Below are positions 25,501 to 34,623 of a stretch of 64,000 nucleotides of DNA, one piece after another. Every line of letters begins with the position of its first letter. Position 1 is the stretch's first letter. The notes under the pieces are model-generated. The model saw nothing but the letters and a program-made list of their open reading frames with translations. It did not search any database and was not told the origin of the DNA. The position numbers were made by a program, and so were the translations under genes. Source of the stretch: Methylophaga nitratireducenticrescens (GTDB taxonomy: Bacteria; Pseudomonadota; Gammaproteobacteria; Nitrosococcales; Methylophagaceae); the NCBI RefSeq assembly GCF_000260985.4, contig NC_017857.3, forward strand, positions 1,984,001 through 2,048,000. The letters are read 5' to 3'.

Positions 25501-27226
25501 AAATGATGGTGTTGCTCCGATATCAATGGTAGCTGAACAATTAAATAAGTCTTTGACTGAATTTTATTTATATCCGGCACTGCTTAACACAAGTACTCGA
25601 GCACTTATAAACAGAGCTCTAATCCCAGCATTCAGTAATATCAGATCAACAATCTCTATACCTCATGAAATAGTTAGTATCGATAAGACCTCACTATTGA
25701 CGTTAGGATATCTTGGTTTATTAAAACAGATTATTGACTGCTTTAAAGCGATAGAGATCCCCCACTCCACCTTAAGCTGGCTATTTACAGAAAAACAAAA
25801 AGTAGGATTTCATCAGCCTTCAAGAATAGAAAAAGCTAAAACTATCGGGCGCCTAATTTCAAATAACAAAGTCAAAGTACTTTCTCAAGAATTTACTCCT
25901 AATATGGAGCTTGCACTAGAAATAGGAAACGAACTAGCCCAACTTCTATGTATAGCAAAAGATGAGTCAGAAACGAACAAAATTCAAAAGCTGGTAGTTA
26001 GGCCATTTCCTGTGCACAAAATCGATTCATTGATGAAGGAGCTTGCAGACCTATCATCTTTTGCAAACCATTTATGTAGCTGTTCATCGATAGTAAATAA
26101 ATTATATATGTCTGGAATAATGACTGAGGCAGAGAAAGATGAAGCGATTAGATACCTTTCGAAAAATGAAGGAGAATGGCCTGACTTATTTGAAATAGAT
26201 GATAAATCAAATATTTATTTAGATAGCCTATCGGTTACATACTTTTTGCAACTAGACCTTATGGATAAGATCGCGTCGCATTTCACAGTATTTATCTCTT
26301 CAGAATATGTACAAGAACAAAATGGATTACAAAATTTTGAAACAGAAAGTAATAAAGCTGATGACATTATAGAAAAGATTAGAGTCATCTTATGTGAAGG
26401 CATCCAATCTGGCTCTGTAAGAATTGCTCCCTCTTCTATTTTAAAGGATAGTTCGGAAGATGAAATCAAACACTCATCTTTAGAAATTTTCTCAACAATT
26501 CAAGATGCTCAAAGTGTCATTATTGATGATAGATTCATGAATAATCATTTAAACGGACTTTTTGAATCAAAAAATACTCCTATAAATACAACATTAGATC
26601 TCCTCGAAACATTAAAATGTCGTGAAATACTAAATTATGAACAATGGGCTATAAATATAACTAAACTTAGACAAGCTGGTTATATATTTATTCCATTAAC
26701 ATCCGAAGAGATTAACTACCATCTCAATAAAACCTATTTAGCTCAAGGCATACTTCGTGAAACAGCCGAACTAAAAGCTATTAGAGACAATATACAACTT
26801 TTAAAAATGAGTCATTTTGTCCAATTACCACGAGATCATAAGTGGCTATCAGAATTATTCAAACTTTTTAGTGACATCATAAAAGGGCAATGGTTAGAAA
26901 ATAGTGACTATGAACTATGTGTTGCCAGATCTGACTGGCTATTCAAATTCATTGATTACCAAGGATGGTCACATTGTTTTTTAGGTGATACTGGCTTTGA
27001 AATGGCAAGAATAGGAGCAGGATTAACAGCAAGCACATTGATGTATACCCCCACTAGCATGTCGAAAAAAATGAAAGAACAGTATTGGAGATGGCTCGAA
27101 GAAAAGGTTCTTCAGCCGCTAAAAGCAAGTGATCCAACTTCATATAATTGGCTAATTTCTATGGCAGAACATGAAATAGAGAAAATAAATAGCGGTAAGA
27201 TTTACGAAGATGGTTCTGATAAATGA
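22580..27226 (+). CDS. Giant protein: serine hydrolase, helical repeats, PIN-like C-terminus
   Basis: 1548 residues starting at TTG 22580 behind AGAAGGA. Residues 15-260 form an alpha/beta hydrolase of the PGAP1/DUF676-like type: VHGLDG at 21-26, nucleophile Ser103 in GHSLGG, a likely acid near Glu198, and His233 in DADHYSI. Residues about 330-1000 are helical TPR-like repeats. The C-terminal part looks PIN-like: SIDKTSLLTL near 1031, YLDSLSVTYF near 1212 and VIIDDRF near 1313. I find no P-loop, so it is not a STAND NTPase. The stop overlaps the next gene (ATGA). The combination suggests a defence effector, but this is inference. Confidence 0.6.
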   Translation: MSKIDLKIKANNDTKQHVIFVHGLDGNSTDTWQSSSLIPEFWPRWINDNSNEISIWTIDYSADKSLWFGGEAMHLTDRGLNLLSLLLTKPQLQQGEIIFIGHSLGGLVIKQILRNAESEANSNAKANDFIKRARRVAFLATPHSGSPLGSRANFFRIFARPSQASYSLILNSPQLRDLNNWYKKWASTQEIEHLVLFETRSSKIFWCYKELIVPANSADPGVAHTAIPVDADHYSICKPQDKSSEIYTHILNFIQKELKTLHRNTVIEQKIDLVRETTVKGISTISSKLSAQPIETANLVVEKLNDKLSSMASTENFSGSEIIDIDINKELTIIRKSRFLRGFQTQERAKDLVRKILSGNLKNGSTQIKCLALSWCARFLSSGENRCIAENAIDEAKKLGTTEEIIIAEAFINVSSENVFDIVANLMVTPTELKYSAAYMLINLNKCPQEALDWKQSSNLQLSQFDSEGKTAIITTLFALQQWELLIDNISTINDSDYKDYPALLNLVAMAHLIQVVPDEYRYIITNSIPNKIGQFPLASDAVALEHRSRAIDLLITCSSIARDLGCEDIAKTVEDYRLWLQLEDSFQSSKAKQELENSISNDAALLLRRFPLAFNVGIRVDLDIVEKEIDRRTALSRGKDLDAAMARFELLLCLKDAKHAYKYLEKHRQQIELVIKPDVLSCIEIEALAQSGETNQATNYLENIADSTLNLAQLERLKIIIATCKDKDHDLASLLVSQYEKTGHINDLVILVNSLKTRKHHPKLLQYSLCLFEKTKAVEDANTLVNAWSECGGFKEIGEFLRQHPEFLLQSHILQAHWAWTLYREGNLVDSQAELDKLTAQINEAYCRDLQINIAITSGNWELLLPFLENEWLNREQRTANELLTAGQLAKVVQSRRAKEFIIAAAGKANNSPEVLMSAYFTATAMGWEDESYTAQWFSDANESDSIHQISLQDLYELIPKWRERDRKVWQALNDGVAPISMVAEQLNKSLTEFYLYPALLNTSTRALINRALIPAFSNIRSTISIPHEIVSIDKTSLLTLGYLGLLKQIIDCFKAIEIPHSTLSWLFTEKQKVGFHQPSRIEKAKTIGRLISNNKVKVLSQEFTPNMELALEIGNELAQLLCIAKDESETNKIQKLVVRPFPVHKIDSLMKELADLSSFANHLCSCSSIVNKLYMSGIMTEAEKDEAIRYLSKNEGEWPDLFEIDDKSNIYLDSLSVTYFLQLDLMDKIASHFTVFISSEYVQEQNGLQNFETESNKADDIIEKIRVILCEGIQSGSVRIAPSSILKDSSEDEIKHSSLEIFSTIQDAQSVIIDDRFMNNHLNGLFESKNTPINTTLDLLETLKCREILNYEQWAINITKLRQAGYIFIPLTSEEINYHLNKTYLAQGILRETAELKAIRDNIQLLKMSHFVQLPRDHKWLSELFKLFSDIIKGQWLENSDYELCVARSDWLFKFIDYQGWSHCFLGDTGFEMARIGAGLTASTLMYTPTSMSKKMKEQYWRWLEEKVLQPLKASDPTSYNWLISMAEHEIEKINSGKIYEDGSDK

Positions 27227-29121
27227 GGCCTTCTGAAGAAGAACGTTTAGCAATGGTAGGAATAGCTCTAGAGTTATTCCCTCCCTCAATTAAAAACACA
27301 CTTATATCAACCTCTGCTTTTCGAAATAAACTTGGCATTGCACTGGATTCGAAGCTTTCTGTTCAAAATCTAAATATTTCATTTAAACGCTCTGAGCTAT
27401 TTAACTCCGTAAGAGAAAGTGCCGCCAACAATAATAAAGTAGTAAAAATACAAGATAATAATCAAAATATTTGGGATTTAACCCTAGAAAATCACTCAGA
27501 GTATGGCTATGTAGTTCGTCTTTCAAACGAATCAGAAACTATTATACTTGATGATTTTTGGCCGTTTTCAGTCGTTACCAATGAACGATTATCTATATTT
27601 AATCTTGAATCTTCAAAGAGACAATTACCTTATAGTGATGTCAGCTACTGGAGAAAAAAACTAAAAGTTGCTCAACTCACTGATGATGAAATAAATGATC
27701 TACAAGATGATCTAAATAATACTCCTTATTATATTACTGAAAAGCTTGACCAGGAAATTGATCAAGGAGTAAACAAACTAGAAACAATGGTTCCTCAGAA
27801 CATCAAATATTACGAACGTTTAATAGGTATACATAAGGATAGTAAAAATATTTCTGAATATTCTCAGTCTGAACTAAAAGTCCATCTTGATACGCTACTA
27901 CATCATGATGCTTTCGCAGGTATAGAATCAGCCTTATTGATGTCATCACATTCAGCTATTATCAAATCTTTAGGCGAAATTGAGATTGATGAGTCTGTAC
28001 TTATTAAAGTTTTTGAAAATTTATCCACACAAGGCGAACTAATTTCACAAACCGGCTTAGTCGAATTAGGTATAACTCTTCTAGAAACTTATCCAGACCT
28101 TGGACCGTGTATAAAGAAATTGCTTCTTAAGCTGGTAGATAAAAATGAATATAAGTGGGATTTGCTAAACGCCTTAATAATTCTTGTAGATAGTGAGCTC
28201 GCTCTTTTACAATTATTTCAAGACAAACCGACATTCTATAGACGCCTCGCCTCGTATACTCAGGCAGCCCTTATTCACAAATGCATCCTCAGAAAAGATG
28301 TTGTTCCCGATAACAATTTTACTCGGATGATCCTGGACAGTCATACGATGACATTTTATTGCCAAAGCTTGATTGATCTGAGATTAGATCCTTTCTGGTT
28401 TCCAGATTATCAATCAACGAAACAGCTTAAATCAGAATTAGTAGGAAGACTTTATACGTCAGCACTAAAATTTAAGAACCAGTTAAACCAATTAAAGCTT
28501 GGGGAGTTATTCTTTGATACCGATGGCTCATCACCAGCACCTTATTTCGAACTTGAAGTTAATTTCATGCTACCAGGGCCATTGGAGGGAAATATTCCTG
28601 TACAAAAAATACCTCCAGAACTTTATAAAGAGGTCATCAAAGAAGAATTTCAGCTAAATTTAAAAGGAATTGCTCCTCTAATCAATTTTTCACAGATATG
28701 TATGTTAGAGGATGAATATATAGATCAGCTTATTGTGATCCTGAAAGATGCCAAACACCAACTATATAAAACAACACAACAGGATGAAATTTTATCAATT
28801 TTAATAGGACTGGCTTCCGTTGCTGCAAGAACACGAAATACTGAACTTGCTGCCCAGGTGGGGATTCTCGCACGACGATATAGAAACTATGTGGGTGAGC
28901 ATTCACAAGTAACATTATTAGGTATCGGCTTATATGCCGCTGCAGCTCATATCGAACTTGAAGAATGGCTGAAGTATTCTGGCGACTGGATATCAGAACT
29001 TGTTTATTTACCAACTGAAGGTGATGAAGCTAAAAACCTAAAAAACTGGTTGGATTTATTAACAACTTTTGAACCCAGATTATATTGTAAGTGTGGTAGA
29101 GCATTAGCAGCATTAGAATAG
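27223..29121 (+). CDS. Unknown 632-residue partner protein
   Basis: The ATG overlaps the stop of the giant protein by four bases, so translation is coupled and the two are likely partners. The N-terminus (about 1-115) is mixed alpha/beta; the rest is mostly helical, with DEINDLQDDLNNTPYYI and several repeat-like leucine-rich helices. It ends in LYCKCGRALAALE, a possible metal-binding pair. No signal peptide, membrane segment or known family is visible. AT-rich like its neighbour. Confidence 0.55.
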   Translation: MRPSEEERLAMVGIALELFPPSIKNTLISTSAFRNKLGIALDSKLSVQNLNISFKRSELFNSVRESAANNNKVVKIQDNNQNIWDLTLENHSEYGYVVRLSNESETIILDDFWPFSVVTNERLSIFNLESSKRQLPYSDVSYWRKKLKVAQLTDDEINDLQDDLNNTPYYITEKLDQEIDQGVNKLETMVPQNIKYYERLIGIHKDSKNISEYSQSELKVHLDTLLHHDAFAGIESALLMSSHSAIIKSLGEIEIDESVLIKVFENLSTQGELISQTGLVELGITLLETYPDLGPCIKKLLLKLVDKNEYKWDLLNALIILVDSELALLQLFQDKPTFYRRLASYTQAALIHKCILRKDVVPDNNFTRMILDSHTMTFYCQSLIDLRLDPFWFPDYQSTKQLKSELVGRLYTSALKFKNQLNQLKLGELFFDTDGSSPAPYFELEVNFMLPGPLEGNIPVQKIPPELYKEVIKEEFQLNLKGIAPLINFSQICMLEDEYIDQLIVILKDAKHQLYKTTQQDEILSILIGLASVAARTRNTELAAQVGILARRYRNYVGEHSQVTLLGIGLYAAAAHIELEEWLKYSGDWISELVYLPTEGDEAKNLKNWLDLLTTFEPRLYCKCGRALAALE

Positions 29122-29211
29122 TGAATCGCAACTACTTTGTTGACATTTTTCAGTCATTAATAGTATGTCAATAAATATAATTTTATTTCATTTCCAATAT
29201 AGGAGATATTT

Positions 29212-29424
29212 ATGGTAACTCCAAGTAATGATGTAAATGAGATATTGGCAAAAGTTCGAGCACGGGCAACGGACGTGCTTGGCGAAGAGAATTTTGAATA
29301 TTGGTTAAAAACTCCAAAGCGAGCTTTAGCTAATAAAACTCCTTTAGAGTTAGCCAAAACTAAAGAAGGCTCTGAACAAGTTTTGAACTTGCTTGGCAGA
29401 ATTGAACATGGGGTATTTAGCTAA
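29212..29424 (+). CDS. MbcA/ParS/Xre antitoxin C-terminal domain protein, no toxin partner
   Basis: 70 residues behind AGGAGAT five nucleotides upstream. The C-terminal half matches the toxin-binding MbcA/ParS (DUF2384) domain: NFEYWLKTPKRALANKTPLEL, then EQVLNLLGRIEHGVF. The N-terminal DNA-binding domain of full Xre antitoxins is absent, and no RES-type toxin gene lies beside it. It follows the two-gene system by 90 bp and precedes the outer right end by about 140 bp. It may be a decayed antitoxin or an independent regulator. Confidence 0.75.
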   Translation: MVTPSNDVNEILAKVRARATDVLGEENFEYWLKTPKRALANKTPLELAKTKEGSEQVLNLLGRIEHGVFS

Positions 29425-29560
29425 CGAGATAGATTTAAATCTAAGTATATTCCGTAATCAGTTATTTCTTCTTAGCACTTCCGATTAGCTTCTAACGTGA
29501 ATAACTTTGAGCAATACTCAAGTATTGATTAGCTTGAAAATGTTGAAGCAGTGTCAGGTC

Positions 29561-29711
29561 GCTTAAGACATACTTTTACTACCATTTCACGCTTAAGCTC
29601 TACTTTTACTACAAAAAAATAGACTGACTTTTAGTACTCTGAAAAATCCATTTCATTTGAAATCAATGGCTTATATGTAACTGAATAGACACGCTTTTAG
29701 TAATAGTCACA
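29561..29711. repeat. Outer transposon right end (R2), four TnsB-type sites
   Basis: Four repeats of GACATACTTTTACTAC type (near 29566, 29595, 29621 and 29686) lead to the terminus AGTAATAGTCACA ending at 29711. R2 matches R1 in order, spacing and the intervening AATCAATGG stretch, so both derive from the same element family. The flank 29712-29716 (CGTTT) does not repeat the left flank. The 136 bp before it hold nothing recognisable. Confidence 0.8.
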
Positions 29712-29767
29712 CGTTTTTACGATACAAACCCCACAAGATTTTAAATTCTGAATGGTTGGTAATTTGG

Positions 29768-29893
29768 TTAATCAAGAAATTTAGATGTTCTCAGATTCTT
29801 AATATCATCATAAAGATTTTTTCGTTTCAGATATTCATGCATTTCTCTTGCATCCGAAGGATGCATTTGCTCGTTTGGCATAACGTAGATCAT
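29768..29893 (-). CDS. Possible small protein downstream of hsdR
   Basis: A 41-residue leftward frame, MIYVMPNEQ then a helical SDAREMHEYLKRKNL. An overlapping frame (29835-29951) starts right after the hsdR stop and also looks protein-like, so this may be one gene broken by a frameshift. It would be last in the hsd transcript and stops about 60 bp from the transposon end. Low confidence. Confidence 0.3.
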   Translation of the reverse strand: MIYVMPNEQMHPSDAREMHEYLKRKNLYDDIKNLRTSKFLD

Positions 29894-29953
29894 CCAACCA
29901 TTCTTTAAGACTGATGACGTCTTTTATTTTCTTAATGTATTCCAAAAACATAG

Positions 29954-32900
29954 CTAACTGACATTCGCCAATGCATTGCCATTCACATGATCAATCAAAC
30001 TAATCACTTTGGTCGCGGCAGCATCATCGAACACACCCAGCAAGCCTTGGTCATGAATATGGGTAAATGGCGGTTCAAACAACATGGATTTATCAATCAC
30101 ACCATTTTTTGTCAGGTAACTGATAATGTTGTTGATAAAGGTCATTTGGTCGGCTTTCAGATTACCAGCCTGAATAAACTCGGCAAAATGCGCTTGAGCG
30201 GCAGCCATATCCAGACCGACAATATTTCGAATAAACACGCCTAACGGTTTATCACCATAGGTATCAATATAATCCTGCTTGGTACCCACTGTTTTGCCAT
30301 CAAACAGGATGCTTTCCAGTAAATTGATTTCGGTTTCGGTAATGGCTTTATTGCTCTTTAGCTTTTGAATCACCAGATGATCACTGTGACTTCGCACATA
30401 TGACTCTACCCTGTCTTTGTAGCTCTGCAGCGTGATATAAGTGCCGATTGGCTCATGGATGCTGACACCATCATGATCCAGCGTATCTTCAAATGTCGTC
30501 TCGACAATAGGTTGTTGATCTTTATCGAGATATTTCATCAAATCCCGTAAGGCTACGCGCACATCCTCCAGACGATTCACATTGATGGATTGCCAGAATT
30601 GTTCTGTTTGCAGCTCATTTAACAGCGTTTTTTGCAGGGCCACTGCAGGAATATTCTGCTTTTTTAACAAGGCATTAGCGGTGCTGCTTAACTTATTAAT
30701 AAATTGACTCAGGCTATGCGAACCGGTCAACAACGCAATTTGGAAATTCAGCACTAAAATATCGAAACGCCTGGCAAACTCATCATCGTCTTTATCAGCC
30801 AGAACCAGGTTGGCCAGTTCTGTATTGATATCGAGCAAATCGCCTTTGGATAAATTCTGCCAGCGTTCCTTATCACTAAACTCTACGACATATCTGAGTT
30901 TAGCTTTGACGACAAAACGGTTTCTATCTAATCCCGAAATCGCTTGATACAACTCACTGATATAATTTTCCGCCAAAGCCCCCTGCTCTTCAGTTCGCTC
31001 AATGTTGCCGCGAATCAGCATGGCGACTTCCAGCTTTGCTTCAAACACTTGTTGAATCAGGCTTTTAACCAGTCTTCCCTGCACACCATCCGGATTCGCA
31101 TCAAAAAACTCAAAGTTCTGACAATAATCAAAAATGACAAAATGCGTTTTATCCTGCCCCGGTCCAAACAAATCAGGACATAAACGCGTACCACGACCAA
31201 TCATCTGCCAGAATTTAGTAGGCGATTTCACCGGTTTAAAAAACACCAGATTCACCACGCGTGGCGCATCAACACCGGTATCCATCATATCGACCGACAC
31301 GGCGATTTGCGGATTATGTTCTTCATAAGGATCAACGAACGTTTCCAGCAGATCCTGGGCTTTCGATTCGTAGTTATCAATGACCCGTAAAAAATGCCCG
31401 GCATATTCAGGATAATTTTTATTAAAACGTTGTTCTATAAACAACGCATGTGCATGACTTTTGGCAAAAATAATGGTTTTACCGAGTTTGTCACCGCCCT
31501 GCACTTTAATGCCGTAAGTCATTAAATAATCAAGTACTTTATCCACGGTATCAGTATTGAATAACCATTTATTCAGCGCCGCACTTTCAATCTCATCCGG
31601 CGCTTCACCCTGGGTGGGATCACCAAACTTTTCTTCATACTGGGCTTTTTCATAGTCAGATAATTGATTGTAATGCACGCCTTCACGCATAAATTTCAGC
31701 GGTACCGATATTGCCTTGGGTGGCACTAAAAAGCCTTCTTCAACGGCTTTATCCAGTTCATAGGCAAAAGTCGGATTGTTATCTTCAATGCCGAATAAGC
31801 CGTATGTATTGTGATCGACTTCGGCTTTGGGTGTGGCGGTCAGCCCAATCAGCAAGGCATCAAAATAATCAAAAATGGCTTTGTATTTCTGATATACTGA
31901 ACGATGCGCTTCATCGATGATAATCAGATCAAAATGCCCGATACCGTAAAAACGGGTATCGGTATTTCGCATGCCATCAATGCGGTTCATGATGGTGGGA
32001 TACGTTGAAAACACCAATCGGGTGCCGTTATCTTCTTTTTCTTTGGTTAAATCAATGGCAGATAAATGCGGCAACAACTCACTAAAATTGTTTTTTGCCT
32101 GAGATACCAAGGCATTCCGATCTGCCAAAAATAATACCCGCTTGGCCCAGTTACATTTGGTGAGCATATCGACAATCGCAGCTGCCGTGCGGGTTTTACC
32201 ACTGCCCGTCGCCATCACTAATAAACTTTGCCGCGCCCTGCCCCGTAATTCGCCTTGACTGTTTTGGGTAACGGTATTTTCAGCGACCCGAGCCACGGCT
32301 TCTAACTGATAGGCTCGCCCGGCAATGGCTTCATTAACTTTAAAATCACGTAAATCAGTTCGGGTGCTGCGTCGCTCGATAAGTAACTGCAATTCGTCTT
32401 TGCTGTAAAAACCCTGAACTTCACGTTCTGGATAAAACTGATCATCCCAAATATAGGTTTCAAAACCACTGCTATAAAAAATAATCGGCCGCTGCCCTTT
32501 TAACTGCTGCAGACAATCTGCATACAACTCCGCCTGATGTTTGCCTTTACGCGAATCGACCATGGTTTTTTTGGCTTCAATCACCGCCAATGGCAAACCG
32601 TCATCCCCCCATAGCACATAATCGATATAGCCTTTGCCTGATGGATTGGTGCTTTTTGGCATGCCGGTCACGGGATATTCAAGGTGATATCCCTCCTGCA
32701 GATTATCCCAACCGGCTTCTTTGAGGGATAAATCAATATAACGACGGCGGGTTTCGGCTTCGGATACCAACAAAGGCACCGCGGCTTCAATATTGATCGA
32801 CTGTTCACGCGCCTGTTTGCGTTCGGCGAATAAGCTTTTTTGGTATTCGAGTTGTTGTTTTAATTGAGTGTTTTGTTCAGCCAGTTCACGTTGTTTGGTT

Positions 32901-33403
32901 TCAGCTTCGCGCTCGATGGCGTTTTTGGCTGCCACATCGGCTACGGTATCGGCCAGTTGTTGTGCATTGGGCTGAGTGGCTGGGCCATGTGGGATTAAGG
33001 CTTCATCAAATACCTGCAATTCGGGAGTTTGTTTGCCGTAATAAATCGCCAGATGGCGCATAAAACGATACAAGTATTTCAGCGAGGCAAGCGCATCCTG
33101 CTGACTCACACTTTTGCCATGGGCAGCGATATTACCTGTTTTACGAATCAGATTAAGTTCGTTAAATAAGGTATTGTTAAATAAGGATTTAAGGCTGTGT
33201 TCATGCAGCAAGGTGCTTAAGTCGGCACGCCACGGACGGTTTAGAGAACGGTCGTTGTCATACAGCCAATTAACGGCATTTTCGAGGCTGGATCGGCAGA
33301 AAATCGCCGAGGCTTTAGGCGAGAGAAACGTCAGTTGCTCTGCTTCAACGGCATCGGCATACAGTGCCGGAAAATCGTTTTGCAGAAACTGAAAATTACT
33401 CAT
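29954..33403 (-). CDS. hsdR: Type I restriction endonuclease subunit R
   Basis: 1149 residues from the ATG at 33401-33403 (AGGGA upstream; the TTG one codon earlier is less likely). The N-terminal 140 residues look like a DUF4145 domain; a coiled coil (about 155-200) follows, then the HsdR N-terminal nuclease (VIEAKKT), the SF2 helicase (MATGSGKT, IIDEAH, GLTATP, IGRGTRL) and an EcoEI-type C-terminal domain. It cuts unmethylated DNA after translocation. Last of the three hsd genes, about 30 nt after hsdS. Confidence 0.95.
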   Translation of the reverse strand: MSNFQFLQNDFPALYADAVEAEQLTFLSPKASAIFCRSSLENAVNWLYDNDRSLNRPWRADLSTLLHEHSLKSLFNNTLFNELNLIRKTGNIAAHGKSVSQQDALASLKYLYRFMRHLAIYYGKQTPELQVFDEALIPHGPATQPNAQQLADTVADVAAKNAIEREAETKQRELAEQNTQLKQQLEYQKSLFAERKQAREQSINIEAAVPLLVSEAETRRRYIDLSLKEAGWDNLQEGYHLEYPVTGMPKSTNPSGKGYIDYVLWGDDGLPLAVIEAKKTMVDSRKGKHQAELYADCLQQLKGQRPIIFYSSGFETYIWDDQFYPEREVQGFYSKDELQLLIERRSTRTDLRDFKVNEAIAGRAYQLEAVARVAENTVTQNSQGELRGRARQSLLVMATGSGKTRTAAAIVDMLTKCNWAKRVLFLADRNALVSQAKNNFSELLPHLSAIDLTKEKEDNGTRLVFSTYPTIMNRIDGMRNTDTRFYGIGHFDLIIIDEAHRSVYQKYKAIFDYFDALLIGLTATPKAEVDHNTYGLFGIEDNNPTFAYELDKAVEEGFLVPPKAISVPLKFMREGVHYNQLSDYEKAQYEEKFGDPTQGEAPDEIESAALNKWLFNTDTVDKVLDYLMTYGIKVQGGDKLGKTIIFAKSHAHALFIEQRFNKNYPEYAGHFLRVIDNYESKAQDLLETFVDPYEEHNPQIAVSVDMMDTGVDAPRVVNLVFFKPVKSPTKFWQMIGRGTRLCPDLFGPGQDKTHFVIFDYCQNFEFFDANPDGVQGRLVKSLIQQVFEAKLEVAMLIRGNIERTEEQGALAENYISELYQAISGLDRNRFVVKAKLRYVVEFSDKERWQNLSKGDLLDINTELANLVLADKDDDEFARRFDILVLNFQIALLTGSHSLSQFINKLSSTANALLKKQNIPAVALQKTLLNELQTEQFWQSINVNRLEDVRVALRDLMKYLDKDQQPIVETTFEDTLDHDGVSIHEPIGTYITLQSYKDRVESYVRSHSDHLVIQKLKSNKAITETEINLLESILFDGKTVGTKQDYIDTYGDKPLGVFIRNIVGLDMAAAQAHFAEFIQAGNLKADQMTFINNIISYLTKNGVIDKSMLFEPPFTHIHDQGLLGVFDDAAATKVISLIDHVNGNALANVS

Positions 33404-33432
33404 CAATGCTTCCCTGCTATTGGACCATGACG

Positions 33433-34623
33433 TTATGCTGCCTTATTAGCCGTTAATTCGCCAGTAAATGCGCGTTGTAACAGGCTGTTAAATAAAGCTT
33501 CGGACTTTTCTAGATTGGCTTGGGCTTGCTGTTTTTGTTGTTCGATTAAATTTATAGACACTTCAAATTGATTCTGTAATTCGATTGGGGGTAATCCGAT
33601 CTCAATATTTAAAATAATTTTTTTATTCAAATTCATCATCGTTACGCCTTGAGCATTACGCTCTAGATAACTTTTGCCACTATCGCTTGTTATCACGTGT
33701 AAAAGAAAAGTAGAGTTCACGTTATTGTTTGGTCTGAGGTATAAACTTCCAGTACCACAGAAGAAACCCTCTTCTTTTCTAGTTATTAAAGCACATCGTC
33801 CCATTTCACCTCTTCTGGCCATGATCAAATCACCCTCTTTTAGATGGTAATTTGGCAAGCTGTCATATTTTTCCTTCAATATCGAAAATGAATTACTGGG
33901 TAAAACTTTGGATTCAACGATATGCACAGGATTTATTAATGGAACGCCATTTTCAACATAGTCATGTTTATGCAACTGAGAACCAAAAGGTCCAATTTGC
34001 ACTTTGTCTAATAGCTGTTTGAAAGTAGCTTTGGGGTAATGTTTGTTATTTAAAAACACATCACCAAACATCTCCAAAAACAGGGATTGGCTCAAAGCGG
34101 TGTAATGCTCGACCAGTTGCTGGTCTTTTTGTCTGAGGCTATCCGCTGCATCCAAAATCGCAGCAATCTGCTTTTGCTCTGCTAGTGGTGGGAGTGGGAT
34201 TTTGACAGACTTGAGGTATTTAAAATGTCTGTTATAGCCGGTATTCGGTATGTTTAAAGTCAAAAAAAAGTAATACAGATACTTTCCGTTAACAGTTTCG
34301 TCATTTATGGATTTTAAAACTTTGGTTCCATCAGCCCCCATTGCAAAAGGGACATCGATATATTTTAGTGCTCTGGTGTGATCACCAAACACAATATATG
34401 GAGGTGGTGTCTTTACAAGAAGAGCTCTGTTGTTTGTATAACCAGCAACTAAACTTTGACCTTGGTCGACAATTACAAACTCACCCTTATCTAAAAAATC
34501 AGATTTCAAGGTCTTTTTATTACCACCAGAAACATCTTTTACTAGCTGTTCAAAAGAAAAAATATCCCATGAGCCAGGCAAAGCTTTTAAAGCAGTTAGA
34601 TTTTGAATGAGGTTGTTTTCCAT
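33433..34623 (-). CDS. hsdS: Type I restriction-modification specificity subunit S
   Basis: 396 residues with two target-recognition domains. Each is followed by a conserved coiled-coil spacer: PLPPLAEQKQIAAILD at about 146-161 and GLPPIELQNQFEVSI near 342. The last 50 residues form the second helix and end with LLQRAFTGEL. The two variable domains set the bipartite DNA target, which cannot be read from sequence. Its start overlaps the hsdM stop by one base (TAATG). Confidence 0.93.
   Translation of the reverse strand: MENNLIQNLTALKALPGSWDIFSFEQLVKDVSGGNKKTLKSDFLDKGEFVIVDQGQSLVAGYTNNRALLVKTPPPYIVFGDHTRALKYIDVPFAMGADGTKVLKSINDETVNGKYLYYFFLTLNIPNTGYNRHFKYLKSVKIPLPPLAEQKQIAAILDAADSLRQKDQQLVEHYTALSQSLFLEMFGDVFLNNKHYPKATFKQLLDKVQIGPFGSQLHKHDYVENGVPLINPVHIVESKVLPSNSFSILKEKYDSLPNYHLKEGDLIMARRGEMGRCALITRKEEGFFCGTGSLYLRPNNNVNSTFLLHVITSDSGKSYLERNAQGVTMMNLNKKIILNIEIGLPPIELQNQFEVSINLIEQQKQQAQANLEKSEALFNSLLQRAFTGELTANKAA

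Larger units (their letters stand above)
5277..29711. mobile_element. Compound Tn7-like transposon with two right ends
   Basis: The element runs from TGTGATTCTTAG at 5277 to the outer right end, whose inverted terminus TGTGACTATTAC ends at 29711. An inner right end (terminus TGTGACTCTTAC) ends at 21608. All three termini share TGTGA followed by arrays of a TnsB-type repeat, and the left array is inverted relative to the right arrays. The mobility cassette occupies 5.4-11.6 kb with all genes reading toward the left end. Gene order TnsA, TnsB, TnsC, TniQ, recombinase recalls the tniCABDE set of AbaR-type (Tn6019/Tn6022) islands. The simplest unit is 5277-21608 (16.3 kb); the 8.1 kb beyond it ends in a second, related right end. 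No 5-bp target repeat links the ends. Confidence 0.8.

Noticed and set aside
22580..27226. STAND/NACHT-type NTPase in the giant protein
   Set aside because: No Walker A or B motif could be found between the hydrolase and repeat regions.
21489..29596. CTTAAG in the transposon right ends as PmrA boxes
   Set aside because: They occur as single half-sites inside the TnsB repeats, without a partner at 5-nt spacing.
5272..29716. Target-site duplication at the transposon ends
   Set aside because: TTAAC, GTCCT and CGTTT do not match in any pairing.
30944..33392. Plus-strand frames across hsdR
   Set aside because: Antisense to a full-length hsdR with all motifs; no independent support.
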